A DNA stretch of 64,000 nt. Origin: Marinagarivorans cellulosilyticus. Its GTDB lineage: Bacteria > Pseudomonadota > Gammaproteobacteria > Pseudomonadales > Cellvibrionaceae. The notes under the pieces were generated by a model, which saw only the letters and a program-made list of their open reading frames with translations, was not told the DNA's origin and searched no databases. The position numbers and the translations under genes were made by a program. Of this stretch, positions 8,309 through 18,153 are shown in pieces; positions within the stretch are counted from its first letter, which is position 1, and each line of letters begins with the position of its first letter. The stretch spans positions 3,254,685 through 3,318,684 of the forward strand of contig NZ_AP023086.1 in assembly GCF_021655555.1 (NCBI RefSeq), written 5' to 3'.

Positions 8309-9514
8309 CTAAACTTCTAGCAGCATACGTGCTGGGTCTTCGATCATGTCTTTGATAGCTACCAAGAATTGTACGGCCTCTTTACCATCGATTAAACGGT
8401 GGTCATAAGAAAGGGCTAGGTACATCATGGGTAAAATTTCGACCTTGCCATTAACAGCCATTGGACGCTCTTGAATTTTATGCATGCCCAATATTGCCGC
8501 TTGTGGCGGGTTAAGAATGGGTGTTGACATTAAAGAGCCAAACACGCCGCCGTTAGTAATAGTGAAGGTGCCGCCCGTCATTTCTTCGATGCCTAGCTTG
8601 CCGTCTTTAGCGCGCATACCAAAGTCGCGAATGGTGTTCTCGACATCGGCTAAGCCCATATTTTCTGCGTTGCGCAGTACTGGCACAACTAAACCTTTGG
8701 GTGTGGATACGGCAACGCCAACGTCTTGATAACCATGGTAAACAATGTCGTTACCATCAATGCTTGCATTGACGGCGGGCAAGCGTTTTAGCGCCTCTAC
8801 AGCGGCTTTTACAAAAAAGCCCATAAAGCCTAAACGGCTTCCATTGTGAACTTTTTCAAATTGTTCTTTGTACTTTTTGCGAAGCTCCATGATGGGGCCC
8901 ATGTTGACCTCGTTAAACGTAGTCAACATTGCGGTATTTTGTGATGCATCAAGCAGGCGCTCGGCAATGCGTGCTCGCAAGCGCGTCATGGGAACGCGTT
9001 TTTCTGTGCGACCGTCGGCGCTAGTGCTAACCGCAGGCGCATTAACCGGTGCAGGAGCTGGGGCTTTAGCGGCAGGCGCCGCAGGCGCGTTAATGACATC
9101 GTCCTTGGTGATTCGACCGCCTTTACCGGTGCCTTTAATTGAGGCAAGGTCTACGCCTTTTTCGGCAGCTAGCTTGCGCGCAGCGGGATTAACAAGGGCG
9201 TCTTCGTCGCTATCGCTGGTGTTAGCGGCAGGTGCGGCTTCGGTATTATCGCTGGCGGCCGGTTGTGCGGTGCCAGCGCCGGCTTCGAATTTAGCAATCA
9301 CTTCATTGCTTAAAATAACTTCACCTTCACCTTTTAAAACTTCAGTCAGGGCGCCATCAGCAGGTGCAACGACTTCTAGAACCACTTTATCGGTTTCGAT
9401 GTCGACAATCAGTTCGTCGCGAGATACAGCTTCGCCGGGTTGTTTGTGCCAAGTGGCTATGGTGCCATCTTGAACAGACTCGGGAAATGTTGGTGCTTTA
9501 ATTTCAATGGTCAT
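8309..9514 (-). CDS. sucB: 2-oxoglutarate dehydrogenase E2, dihydrolipoyl succinyltransferase
   Basis: SucB is the core of the 2-oxoglutarate dehydrogenase complex and transfers succinyl groups to CoA. Its 401 residues show the expected order. The single lipoyl domain (1-78) has the lipoylated lysine 43 in IETDKVVLEV. A mobile Ala/Pro-rich linker follows, then an E3-binding domain at about 107-142 (NPAARKLAAEKG ... GGRITKDDV). A second Ala/Pro linker leads to the catalytic domain with SYDHRLIDG, in which His372 and Asp376 are catalytic. It lies between sucA and lpd in the same direction, the canonical order. Confidence 0.97.
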   Translation of the reverse strand: MTIEIKAPTFPESVQDGTIATWHKQPGEAVSRDELIVDIETDKVVLEVVAPADGALTEVLKGEGEVILSNEVIAKFEAGAGTAQPAASDNTEAAPAANTSDSDEDALVNPAARKLAAEKGVDLASIKGTGKGGRITKDDVINAPAAPAAKAPAPAPVNAPAVSTSADGRTEKRVPMTRLRARIAERLLDASQNTAMLTTFNEVNMGPIMELRKKYKEQFEKVHNGSRLGFMGFFVKAAVEALKRLPAVNASIDGNDIVYHGYQDVGVAVSTPKGLVVPVLRNAENMGLADVENTIRDFGMRAKDGKLGIEEMTGGTFTITNGGVFGSLMSTPILNPPQAAILGMHKIQERPMAVNGKVEILPMMYLALSYDHRLIDGKEAVQFLVAIKDMIEDPARMLLEV

Positions 9515-9637
9515 TCCAAATATGTCCTTCAGTTAAGGCCCTGATAATGGTCGTTTGCCTATGCCTGCAGTTCTTAGCGAGTTTTATAGCTGGCATTAGC
9601 ATTGTCGCGGTGAATTTATTGCATTGCAAATAACGGC

Positions 9638-12478
9638 CTAGACCGTTACATCTAGCGCTGCGTTAATAAAGCGATTTTGTTCTTCCAAGTGTGTTGAGGC
9701 ATAGCCTGCTGCCGGTGCCGACGATGGCGAGCGGCCAGCATAACGCAAGAAGGCGTCAGAGTTTACACCCTCTAGCGCAGCGCGCATACGATGTTGGTTG
9801 GAATTCCAAGCCCCTTGGTTCATGGGCTCTTCTTGACACCAAATAACATCAGTAACGTTAGCAAATGGTTCCAATACTTTTTGCAGCTCTTCATCGGGGA
9901 ACGGGTAGAGCTGTTCTAAGCGGACTAAAGCAACATTATTTTGTTTGCGCTCGTTGCGTGCTTCTAGCAAATGGTAATAAACCTTGCCGCTACACAATAC
10001 AACGCGGCGAGCGTTTTCAGGTGTAACTTCTTTTTCGCCAATCACGTTCTGGAAGCTGCCTTCAGCCAACTCTTCGAGCGTGGATGTTGCAAGCTTGTGG
10101 CGTAAAATCCACTTGGGGCTCATTACTACAAGTGGGCGGCGCAATGGTCGCAATGCTTGGCGGCGCAACATGTGAAACACTTGTGCCGGCGTTGTCGGAA
10201 TACAAACCTGAATATTTTGCTCTGCACACAGCTGCATAAAGCGCTCTAAGCGGGCAGAGGAGTGTTCTGGCCCTTGGCCTTCATAGCCGTGTGGTAACAG
10301 CATGGTTAAGCCTGATAGGCGCCCCCATTTGTGTTCGCCACTGGTAATGAATTGGTCAATCACAACTTGAGCGCCATTGGCGAAGTCGCCGAATTGTGCT
10401 TCCCAAATTACTAGTGCATTGGGTTTGGTTGTTGAGTAGCCGTATTCAAATGCAAGTACCGCTTCTTCAGAAAGGTAAGAGTCGTAAATGTGCAGGTTGG
10501 GTTGATCTTCAGATAAATTCTTAAGCGGGATATAACTGGAACCATCTTTTTGATTGTGGACTACCGCGTGGCGGTGCGAGAAAGTTCCCCTGCCAACATC
10601 TTGCCCTGTAATGCGAATGGCAATGCCTTCTTCTAGCATTGACCCATAGGCTAAAATTTCGGCCATGCCCCAGTTAAGCGGGAGCGAGCCGGCTGCCATT
10701 TTCCGGCGGTCTTCATATATTTTGGAAACTTGACGTTGCACAACAATGCCGTCCGGAATTGTTGTTAGTTTATCCGCCAAGTTTTGCAGTGTTTTTAATT
10801 CGTAAGTGGTGTTCGCTTGTGTTGTCCAGTCGTGGCCAATGTAGGGTGTCCAGTCCACAAACAATGAAGAGTCTGGTTCCTTGACGAGGTCGCGTGTTAC
10901 ATGCTCACCGGCATCTAGCGCGGCGCGATAGGCGTCCATCATTTTGACGGAGTCTTCTGCGCTGTAAATGTTTTGCGCTGCAAGTTGCTCGGCATAGAGT
11001 GTGCGCGTTGTTTTGTGCTTGCGAATAACCGAGTACATTAACGGTTGGGTTGCAGAGGGCTCGTCGGTTTCGTTGTGGCCGCGACGGCGGTAACACACCA
11101 AATCGATTACGACGTCTTTTTTGAATTCGTTGCGGTAATCTACTGCTAAATTAGTGACAAAAGCAACCGCTTCTGGGTCGTCGCCATTAGCATGGAAAAT
11201 GGGCGCCTCGATCATTTTGGCAACATCAGTACAGTACTGTGTTGAGCGCATATCTTCTTTGCGGCTAGTGGTAAAACCAACTTGGTTGTTAATGACGATA
11301 TGGATCGTGCCGCCGGTTTGGTAGGCGCGGGTTTGCGACATCTGGAATGTTTCCATCACAACGCCTTGGCCTGCAAAAGCGGCGTCGCCGTGAATTACAA
11401 CAGGAACAACCAGATTGCGCTCGGTGTCTTTGCGGCGGTCTTGGCGGGCGCGAACCGAACCCTCTACAACCGGAGAAACAATCTCTAGGTGGGAGGGGTT
11501 AAATGCAAGGGCCAAATGCATTTCGCCACCAGGCGTCATTACATTAGATGAAAAGCCTTGGTGATATTTAACATCGCCAGAGGTATCAACCAGCTTTTTA
11601 CCTTCGAATTCTTCAAACAGGTCGGCAGGGTTTTTCCCTAGAATATTCACCAGTGTATTTAAGCGGCCACGGTGCGCCATACCTAATACCATTTCGCGCG
11701 CGCCGTGGGTACCTATGCCTTTAATTAACACGTCAAGCATAGGGATTAAGCTTTCGGCACCTTCGAGACCAAAGCGCTTTGTACCAGGGTATTTGCTGTC
11801 GAGGTGTCTCTCCAAGCCTTCTGCGGCGGTTAGGCGTTCGAGCAAATCGATGCGGGCTTCTTTGCTCAGGGTTGCTTTGGAGCGCTGGCTTTCTAGGCGT
11901 TGTAGCAACCATTTGCGCTCGGTGTAATGCGTTATGTGCATTACCTCGGCGCCTACTGTGTTGCAGTAAGTTTGATTTAGTGCGGCAATAATGTCTTTTA
12001 AGGGGGCTTCTGCCGCGCCGTAAGATAAATCACCGGTTTGAAAAACAATGTCTAAATCGGCGTTATTTAGGCCGTGAAAATGTAGATCGAGTTCTTCTAA
12101 TTCGGTTTTGCCGTTGTTTAAACCAAGCGGATCTAGCTTGGCTTTTTTATGGCCGCTAAGACGGTAAGCATTGATGAGTTGAACTACTTCAACTTGTTTG
12201 CGTTCATGTGCGATATTACCAGCGCCGGAGCCTGGTGCAATAATAGGCCTTGCACGATTTTTACCGAGCAACTCAAAGTATTCGATAATTTCTGAGTGTG
12301 GTACATCGGGGTTTGAGTTGCCTTCGACGCGAGGTAATTTATCGAAGTATTCGCGCCACGGGGCTGGAACGGAATTGGGATCGCGCAAATAGGTTTCATA
12401 CACTTCTTCGACATAGCTGGCGTTACCGCCTGAGATATGTGAAGTACTCCATAGAAGCTCCATGAGGCTCTGTTGCAT
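9638..12478 (-). CDS. sucA: 2-oxoglutarate dehydrogenase E1, thiamine-diphosphate dependent
   Basis: SucA decarboxylates 2-oxoglutarate and passes the succinyl group to the lipoyl arm of SucB. With the ATG at 12478 the protein has 946 residues, near the usual 930-945. The N-terminus MQQSLMELLWSTSHISGGNA resembles the family's SucB-binding peptide. The thiamine-diphosphate and Mg sites are seen in GMAHRGRLNTLVN, HGDAAFAGQGVVMET and VINNQVGFTTS. The C-terminal pyrimidine-binding part includes GQDVGRGTFSHRHAVVH. The frame stays open to a start 53 codons upstream (12637), but that extension is basic and unlike family N-termini. It follows sdhB in the same direction, so succinate dehydrogenase and the oxoglutarate complex are probably co-expressed. 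Confidence 0.96.
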   Translation of the reverse strand: MQQSLMELLWSTSHISGGNASYVEEVYETYLRDPNSVPAPWREYFDKLPRVEGNSNPDVPHSEIIEYFELLGKNRARPIIAPGSGAGNIAHERKQVEVVQLINAYRLSGHKKAKLDPLGLNNGKTELEELDLHFHGLNNADLDIVFQTGDLSYGAAEAPLKDIIAALNQTYCNTVGAEVMHITHYTERKWLLQRLESQRSKATLSKEARIDLLERLTAAEGLERHLDSKYPGTKRFGLEGAESLIPMLDVLIKGIGTHGAREMVLGMAHRGRLNTLVNILGKNPADLFEEFEGKKLVDTSGDVKYHQGFSSNVMTPGGEMHLALAFNPSHLEIVSPVVEGSVRARQDRRKDTERNLVVPVVIHGDAAFAGQGVVMETFQMSQTRAYQTGGTIHIVINNQVGFTTSRKEDMRSTQYCTDVAKMIEAPIFHANGDDPEAVAFVTNLAVDYRNEFKKDVVIDLVCYRRRGHNETDEPSATQPLMYSVIRKHKTTRTLYAEQLAAQNIYSAEDSVKMMDAYRAALDAGEHVTRDLVKEPDSSLFVDWTPYIGHDWTTQANTTYELKTLQNLADKLTTIPDGIVVQRQVSKIYEDRRKMAAGSLPLNWGMAEILAYGSMLEEGIAIRITGQDVGRGTFSHRHAVVHNQKDGSSYIPLKNLSEDQPNLHIYDSYLSEEAVLAFEYGYSTTKPNALVIWEAQFGDFANGAQVVIDQFITSGEHKWGRLSGLTMLLPHGYEGQGPEHSSARLERFMQLCAEQNIQVCIPTTPAQVFHMLRRQALRPLRRPLVVMSPKWILRHKLATSTLEELAEGSFQNVIGEKEVTPENARRVVLCSGKVYYHLLEARNERKQNNVALVRLEQLYPFPDEELQKVLEPFANVTDVIWCQEEPMNQGAWNSNQHRMRAALEGVNSDAFLRYAGRSPSSAPAAGYASTHLEEQNRFINAALDVTV

Positions 12479-12649
12479 TGTTTTCCCACCGTCTATCTGG
12501 GTACGCCAGTCGAACAGGTTACAGCTAATGCTATTGGACGCTGCTTGACTAAACAGTCTTGGCCGAAGGCCGATTAATGAGTCGCGATAAGCGACCCCTG
12601 TATGCATTATAGGCCGGAAGCGCGTTTTTCGCGCCACCGACGGTCGAGC

Positions 12650-13354
12650 TTAAGTTGCGTTGTGTAACAGCATGCTGCGAATATGGCCAATAGCCCGCGT
12701 AGGGTTAAGGCCTTTGGGGCAAACTGCCACACAGTTTTGAATACCGTGACAGCGAAATACGCTGAATGGGTCGTCAAGGTTGCCTAAGCGTTTTTCATTC
12801 GCTGTATCGCGGCTGTCGGCCAAAAAGCGATAAGCCTGTAATAAACCTGCAGGGCCAATAAATTTATCGGGGTTCCACCAAAATGATGGGCAGCTAGTTG
12901 AACAGCAAGCACACAAAATGCATTCGTATAAGCCATCGAGTTTGGCGCGTTCTTCTGGTGATTGTAAGCGCTCGATTGCAGGTGCTGGCGTATCGTTTTG
13001 TAGAAACGGCTCAATTTTGCGGTATTGGGCGTAAAACTGACTCATGTCGATCACTAGGTCTCGAATAACCGGCAAACCGGGAAGAGGCCGCAAAACCAGT
13101 TTATTGTTTTTAACGCAAGCCGATAGTGGCGTTATGCATGCAAGCCCGTTTTTTCCCGAAATATTAATGCCATCGGATCCACATACGCCCTCGCGGCAAG
13201 AGCGGCGAAAAGACAATGAGGCATCTTGTGCTTTTAACATTTCTAAAACGTCGAGAACCATAACGTCTTTTCCGTCCGTATCGACCTCGTAAGTTTTCAT
13301 ATACGGGGTCGCATCTGTCTCGGGGTTGTATCGGTAGACTTCAACTTTCAGCAT
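12650..13354 (-). CDS. sdhB: Succinate dehydrogenase iron-sulfur subunit
   Basis: SdhB carries electrons from SdhA flavin to membrane ubiquinone through three Fe-S centres. The [2Fe-2S] site is RRSCREGVCGSD plus GLAC (Cys53, Cys58, Asp61, Cys73 in this numbering, with Asp replacing a Cys as in E. coli). The [4Fe-4S] and [3Fe-4S] ligands lie in CILCACCSTSCPS and CHGIQNCVAVCPKG. Three candidate starts are clustered: TTG 13363, ATG 13360 and ATG 13354. The last gives MLKVEVYRYNP, the closest match to known N-termini, and leaves nine bases after AAAGGG. The protein has 234 residues. It is 18 bp downstream of sdhA. Confidence 0.96.
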   Translation of the reverse strand: MLKVEVYRYNPETDATPYMKTYEVDTDGKDVMVLDVLEMLKAQDASLSFRRSCREGVCGSDGINISGKNGLACITPLSACVKNNKLVLRPLPGLPVIRDLVIDMSQFYAQYRKIEPFLQNDTPAPAIERLQSPEERAKLDGLYECILCACCSTSCPSFWWNPDKFIGPAGLLQAYRFLADSRDTANEKRLGNLDDPFSVFRCHGIQNCVAVCPKGLNPTRAIGHIRSMLLHNAT

Positions 13355-13372
13355 TTTCATCAACCCTTTAAA

Positions 13373-15145
13373 TTAGTACGTACGGATTTTAGGTTCGAGT
13401 TTAGGCATTGTTTTAGGCGCAAAATTAACATCGCGCTTGCCCACACGTTTTTCACTAGGGAAGTAAAGCGAGTGACATAGCCAGTTTTTATCGTCGCGTT
13501 CTTGGAAGTCATCGCGGGCATGGGCGCCGCGTGATTCTTTGCGCTCTTCGGCGGCAATGGCTGTAGCTTCGGCAACTTCTAACAAGTTTTGCACTTCAAG
13601 TGCTTCTATGCGTGCTGTATTAAACGCGTTGCTTTTGTCTTCAAGTTTGATGTTTTCGATTCGGCTGCGTAGGTCGGCAATTTTTGTGATGCCCTCTTGC
13701 ATAAACTCGCCTTTGCGGAAAACGCCAAAGTGGTTTTGCATTACGGTTTGTAATTCTTTGCGTAGTACTGAGGCCGATTCACCAGTATTGGTATTATTAA
13801 CCGCTTCAAGACGGCTAGTCGCGCTTTCGATATCTGTTTGTGAGGCTTCGCGCATATCAATGCCTTCGCGCAATGCCTTTTCAAGATATAGCCCGGTTGC
13901 TCGGCCAAACACTACGAGATCAAGTAGCGAGTTGCCACCTAAACGATTGGCGCCGTGCACCGATACACACGCTACTTCGCCGCACGCATATAGGCCATCA
14001 ATAATTTTATCGTTGCCGTCAGCATCTTGGGTAATGGCTTGGCCATTAATATTTGTAGCGACGCCGCCCATCATATAATGGCACGTCGGTACGACTGGGA
14101 TAGGGGCCTTGACGGGGTCAACATGAGCAAAAGTGCGCGATAATTCTAGAATGCCAGGCAGCTTTGCGTTTAATGCTTTTTCGCCAAGGTGATCTAGCTT
14201 AAGGAGTACGTGGTCGCCATCGGGGCCGCAGCCGCGACCCTCTAAAATTTCTAGCACCATCGAGCGGGCAACGACGTCACGGCCTGCCAAGTCTTTAGCG
14301 TTGGGAGCGTAGCGCTCCATAAAACGTTCGCCGTCTTTGTTGATAAGGTAGCCGCCTTCACCGCGGCAACCTTCTGTTACCAAGGTGCCCGCACCGTGAA
14401 TGCCGGTGGGGTGGAACTGCCACATTTCAATATCTTGCACTGGGGCGCCAGCGCGTAAAGCCATACCGATGCCATCGCCAGTATTAATGTGGGCGTTGGT
14501 GGTTGAGGCATAAATGCGCCCAGCACCGCCGGTGGCTAATACGGTTGCTTTTGATTTTACAAAAACGGTTTCGCCATCTTCAATATTAATGGCAATAACG
14601 CCAACTACTGCACCATCTTGGTTTTTAACAAGGTCTACAGCAAACCACTCATTAAAAAATGTAGTGTTGTTTTTGACGTTTTGTTGATAAAGCGTGTGCA
14701 ATAGCGCATGGCCGGTGCGATCGGCAGCAGCGCATGTTCTGGCTGCTTGGCCTCCGCGGCCAAAATCTTTAGATTGACCACCAAAGGGGCGTTGGTAAAT
14801 GCGGCCGTTTTCTGTGCGCGAAAAGGGCAATCCCATGTGTTCTAATTCAAAAACCGCTTCAGGGCCGACAGAACACATGTATTCAATGGCGTCTTGGTCG
14901 CCAATGTAGTCTGAGCCTTTAACGGTGTCGTACATGTGCCAGCGCCAATCATCATTGGGGTCGTCGCTGGCAATTGCGCAAGTGATACCGCCTTGCGCAG
15001 ACACAGTGTGTGATCGGGTGGGGAATACCTTGGTAATTACGGCCGTTTTAAAACCGGACTGGGCCATTTGCAAAGCTGCACGCATGCCCGCGCCGCCGCC
15101 GCCAATAACGATGCCATCAAAAGTGATTGTTCTCATTGTCGCCAT
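13373..15145 (-). CDS. sdhA: Succinate dehydrogenase flavoprotein subunit
   Basis: SdhA oxidises succinate to fumarate with covalently bound FAD on the cytoplasmic face of the membrane complex. The 590-residue length fits (588 in E. coli). The dinucleotide fold GGGGAGMRAALQ opens the protein. The covalent-FAD histidine is in RSHTVSAQGGITCA. Substrate and catalytic residues lie in HPTGIHGAGTL, in RGEGGYLINKDGERFMERY and in PTCHYMMGG. ATG 15145 is preceded by GGGGAG at a suitable distance. A second ATG three codons later is possible. It sits between sdhD and sdhB with short gaps. Confidence 0.97.
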   Translation of the reverse strand: MATMRTITFDGIVIGGGGAGMRAALQMAQSGFKTAVITKVFPTRSHTVSAQGGITCAIASDDPNDDWRWHMYDTVKGSDYIGDQDAIEYMCSVGPEAVFELEHMGLPFSRTENGRIYQRPFGGQSKDFGRGGQAARTCAAADRTGHALLHTLYQQNVKNNTTFFNEWFAVDLVKNQDGAVVGVIAINIEDGETVFVKSKATVLATGGAGRIYASTTNAHINTGDGIGMALRAGAPVQDIEMWQFHPTGIHGAGTLVTEGCRGEGGYLINKDGERFMERYAPNAKDLAGRDVVARSMVLEILEGRGCGPDGDHVLLKLDHLGEKALNAKLPGILELSRTFAHVDPVKAPIPVVPTCHYMMGGVATNINGQAITQDADGNDKIIDGLYACGEVACVSVHGANRLGGNSLLDLVVFGRATGLYLEKALREGIDMREASQTDIESATSRLEAVNNTNTGESASVLRKELQTVMQNHFGVFRKGEFMQEGITKIADLRSRIENIKLEDKSNAFNTARIEALEVQNLLEVAEATAIAAEERKESRGAHARDDFQERDDKNWLCHSLYFPSEKRVGKRDVNFAPKTMPKLEPKIRTY

Positions 15146-15149
15146 TATT

Positions 15150-15518
15150 TTAGGCTCCCCACAAAATTTCGAGACCCCAAACGAGGTAGGCTACAGTAAT
15201 TAATGCATAAATTGATAAAACGATAAGGCGTAAAACCAAGCCTTTGGCGCCAAGCATTCTAGAAGTGAGGTAGTCTGTAACAATGCCCCACAAGCCGATC
15301 CAGCCGTGCGCTGCGATGCTCAGTAATGCCAGCAAGCTAAAAATACGCATCCAAAGCTGATCAAAAAGGCCCTGCCACGTTTGGTAGTCCATGTTGGGGT
15401 GGCAAACAATAAAGCCAGCTATAAATAAGGTGTAAGCGGCAAGGATGACGGCACTAAAGCGCTGAATAATCCAATCGGATACGCCGTTCCGAGAAAGGCT
15501 GGTGGCAGTAGTTACCAT
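15150..15518 (-). CDS. sdhD: Succinate dehydrogenase membrane anchor subunit
   Basis: SdhD together with SdhC anchors the SdhAB dimer and forms the ubiquinone and heme b pocket. The 122-residue protein from ATG 15518 has three hydrophobic helices (about 20-40, 58-78 and 92-115). The family-like N-terminal WIIQRFSAVILAAYTLFI and the second-helix histidine in AAHGWIGLWGIVTDYL are visible, the latter in the heme/quinone region. The frame is open 54 codons further upstream, but that stretch lies within sdhC and is not family-like. The ATG overlaps the 3' end of sdhC by 7 bp, indicating coupling. Confidence 0.92.
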   Translation of the reverse strand: MVTTATSLSRNGVSDWIIQRFSAVILAAYTLFIAGFIVCHPNMDYQTWQGLFDQLWMRIFSLLALLSIAAHGWIGLWGIVTDYLTSRMLGAKGLVLRLIVLSIYALITVAYLVWGLEILWGA

Positions 15519-15889
15519 ATTAGGTAGCCTCCAATAAGCAGGATGAATAAAATCGCTAGTGCAACAACCGCTTTGGCGCCGGCTCGGCCGCCTTCGAGTG
15601 ATTCGCCAATACCCATATCCATCAATAAATGTCGCAAGCCTGCTACGGTGTGGTAAGCAAGGGCGGCTAATACGCCCCAAACAACAAACGTAATTACTGG
15701 GTTGCTAAGGGTTTCTTTGAGCTCGTTGAAGCTTTGTTCTGAGCTTAAACTCGTGTCTAGCATCCATAAAAGAATTAAAATGCCGGCAAGCATGATGATC
15801 CCAGATACACGGTGCAAAAAGGATACATACCCAGTTATAGGTAGTGAGATTGTTGTTAAATCTAAGTTGACAGGCCTGTCTTTTTTCAC
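15512..15889 (-). CDS. sdhC: Succinate dehydrogenase cytochrome b556 subunit
   Basis: This is the first gene of the TCA block. SdhC is a three-helix membrane protein that binds heme b with SdhD. The sequence begins VKKDRPVNLDL, followed by SLPITGYVSFLHRVSGIIM, which is the typical quinone-site segment. The heme-ligand region is YHTVAGLRHLLMDMG. The start is a GTG at 15889; no in-frame ATG precedes it. Known homologues have a short N-terminal extension before this Val-Lys-Lys, so an unusual start further upstream cannot be wholly excluded. Length is 125 residues, within family range. Confidence 0.93.
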   Translation of the reverse strand: MKKDRPVNLDLTTISLPITGYVSFLHRVSGIIMLAGILILLWMLDTSLSSEQSFNELKETLSNPVITFVVWGVLAALAYHTVAGLRHLLMDMGIGESLEGGRAGAKAVVALAILFILLIGGYLIW

Positions 15890-16685
15890 TGTTGCACCAC
15901 ACCTTTTTTGAATGAATGGTTCTTGTAATACAGTTTAGCTATACGCAATGGCGATAGTTACGTCTTAATGATTATCGCTGTCGCATTAATTTATGGCTAG
16001 TTTAATTCTAACTAAGCACTTATATATTCTAACTTTGCTATCGCTCGATCTGTTATGCAGCTAGCGTATGTTAGTTTTGTTTTATTGCCAGATATATTGT
16101 GGCTGTCTATTAACACATTATTGCTTTTAGCGCTTAGGTAAGCGTGCCATTTCTAAAAAGCGTTTATATAACCTTAAAAAACGCGCTGAATTATAGAGAT
16201 GCGCCACCTAAAATACAAACTAACTTTTGTTTTCTAAGCCTTATGAATCAAGGGCTTGCTGATCGTTTTGTGCCAATATGATTACGGTTGCATTTTTACG
16301 CACCAATGTGGCGCTTTTTGACTGAAACTTATACAAGTAAAGCAGATATTACTGGCTGTCGCTTCATTAATGGTTTCTATGGTGCAGGATTTTTAACTAT
16401 ACTACGCGCCGATTGCACGTAGTTGCCGGTTAATTTTCACCCAATTGGGTGATTGCAAGACCATGGTGCACCATAAACAGCGGCTAACTTGGCGTGATAC
16501 TAGCTATAAACTTTGTCGCCGTGCTAGATTAGCGGCGTTTTTAGTGGCCACCTTGGTGTCTGTTTGGGTGTTTGAAGGCCGGTAAGCAAGTCTTAACCGC
16601 ATAAAATAAGATGGCTTAGTGCTGTGGTATCAGCACTAACGTGCTAAGTTTATTTATTAGATAAATCCAGTTACAGGAGTCGGTA
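15890..16685. promoter_or_regulatory. Divergent sdh/gltA control region (about 0.8 kb)
   Basis: No convincing gene is present here. The region separates divergent sdhC and gltA and must hold both promoters. It is AT-rich on the sdhC side. A TATACT hexamer at 16398-16403 is a possible gltA -10, but the matching -35 is weak. AGGAG eight bases before the gltA ATG is a clear ribosome binding site. The length leaves room for regulator sites, none of which I can name from sequence. Confidence 0.5.
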
Positions 16686-17975
16686 ATGACCGAAAAGAAA
16701 GCGCAACTGACAGTCGACGGTTTAGATCAAACCATTGAGTTACCCGTCCGTGCCGGATCAATTGGCCCAGAGGTCATCGATGTAGGGGCTTTGACTCGAA
16801 ATGGTTTTTTCACCTATGACCCCGGTTTCGTTTCGACAGCGGCTTGCGACTCGGCGATAACTTACATCGATGGTGGCAAGGGTGTTTTGCTTCACCGCGG
16901 TTTTCCTATCGATGTATTGGCTGAAAAATCGGACTACCTTGAAAGCTGCTATTTGTTACTGCACGGCGAGTTACCAACAGCCGAAGAGTACGAAGCATTC
17001 AAGCGCACAATAACCAATCACACGATGGTGCATGAGTCTATGCATCAATTCTTTGAAGGTTTTCATCACAATGCGCACCCTATGGCTAAAATGTGTGGTG
17101 CGGTAGGTTCATTATCGGCGTTTTATCATGATGACCTTGATATCACCAACGAAAAGCACCGCATTACAGCGGCTTATCGTTTGATCGCTAAAATGCCCAC
17201 TTTGGCTGCGATGTGCTACAAACACCATGTGGGCCAGCCAGTGCTTTATCCTGACAATAGCCTAGGCTACGCAGAAAACTTTTTGCGCATGATGTTTGGC
17301 ACGCCATGTGAGGATTACAAAGTAAACCCCATTTTAGCGAAGGCTATGGATCGCATCTTCTTATTGCACGCTGATCACGAACAAAATGCGTCTACTTCGA
17401 CCGTGCGTTTGGCCGGCTCTTCTGGCGCTAATCCTTATGCCTGTATTGCCGCAGGTATTGCTACGCTTTGGGGGCCTGCGCATGGTGGTGCTAATGAAGC
17501 GGTTCTTCAAATGCTCGAAGAGATTGGCACTGAAGATAATATTGATGCGTACATCGAAAAGGCGAAAGATAAAAACGACCCTTTCCGCTTGATGGGCTTT
17601 GGCCACCGCGTTTATAAAAACTTTGACCCGCGTGCCCGCGTGATGAAGAAAACGTGCGATGAGGTATTTGCTGAGCTTGGCGTCGAAAATGATCCGCTAT
17701 TACGCATTGCTAAGCGTCTAGAAAAAATCGCATTAGAAGACCCTTATTTTGTTGAGAAAAAGCTATACCCTAATGTCGATTTCTACTCCGGTATTATTAT
17801 GAAAGCTATCGGTATACCGACTGATATGTTTACTGTGATTTTTGCGGTAGGGCGTACAGTAGGGTGGATATCACATTGGCACGAAATGATTAGTCAGGGC
17901 ACCAGAATTGGCCGCCCACGCCAGCTGTACACCGGTTATGCAGAGCGAGACTACGTTGAAGTTAAAGATCGTTAG
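16686..17975 (+). CDS. gltA: Citrate synthase, type II
   Basis: GltA condenses acetyl-CoA and oxaloacetate to citrate, the entry step of the TCA cycle. The 429-residue length and the N-terminal beta domain (residues 1-50 or so, including GSIGPEVIDVGAL) are typical of the hexameric, NADH-inhibited gammaproteobacterial type. Active-site histidines are seen at 266 in GPAHGGANE and 307 in FGHRVYKNFDPRA. C-terminal substrate contacts are in FAVGRTVGWISHWHEM and RPRQLYTG. It has an AGGAG ribosome binding site. It lies divergent from the sdh-suc operon, a common arrangement, and is followed by a strong terminator. Confidence 0.97.
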   Translation: MTEKKAQLTVDGLDQTIELPVRAGSIGPEVIDVGALTRNGFFTYDPGFVSTAACDSAITYIDGGKGVLLHRGFPIDVLAEKSDYLESCYLLLHGELPTAEEYEAFKRTITNHTMVHESMHQFFEGFHHNAHPMAKMCGAVGSLSAFYHDDLDITNEKHRITAAYRLIAKMPTLAAMCYKHHVGQPVLYPDNSLGYAENFLRMMFGTPCEDYKVNPILAKAMDRIFLLHADHEQNASTSTVRLAGSSGANPYACIAAGIATLWGPAHGGANEAVLQMLEEIGTEDNIDAYIEKAKDKNDPFRLMGFGHRVYKNFDPRARVMKKTCDEVFAELGVENDPLLRIAKRLEKIALEDPYFVEKKLYPNVDFYSGIIMKAIGIPTDMFTVIFAVGRTVGWISHWHEMISQGTRIGRPRQLYTGYAERDYVEVKDR

Positions 17976-18007
17976 TTGAGCGTAGTTAATAAGTTTGCAA
18001 GAAGTTA

Positions 18008-18032
18008 AGAAGCGCCCATTGGGCGCTTCTTT
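18008..18032 (+). terminator. Intrinsic terminator of gltA
   Basis: A 10-bp perfect stem (18008-18017 with 18021-18030, AGAAGCGCCC and its complement, loop ATT) merges into a short T-run. It lies about 30 bp after the gltA stop codon. Confidence 0.9.
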
Positions 18033-18153
18033 TCGTTTGGGTTGCCGAAAAAGATTACTGAATGTGCTAACCTTAAAACGCTTGATTGAATATAAAACGT
18101 CCGCCTACGGCTAGAAAAGTTGTTTCAGCAAATTATTTTTGAGTAGCTCTGCT

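Noticed and set aside
9515..9637. Possible small gene between sucB and sucA
   Set aside because: No frame with a ribosome binding site or family-like product; treated as a plain spacer.
12479..12637. N-terminal extension of sucA to a start at 12637
   Set aside because: The added 53 residues are not like SucA N-termini; ATG 12478 begins the conserved MQQSLMELLWSTS segment.
15519..15680. N-terminal extension of sdhD inside sdhC
   Set aside because: The extension overlaps sdhC in another frame, is highly basic, and precedes the conserved SdhD start.
15702..15911. Short open frame antisense to sdhC
   Set aside because: It mirrors sdhC coding constraints and has no independent start signal or family-like sequence.
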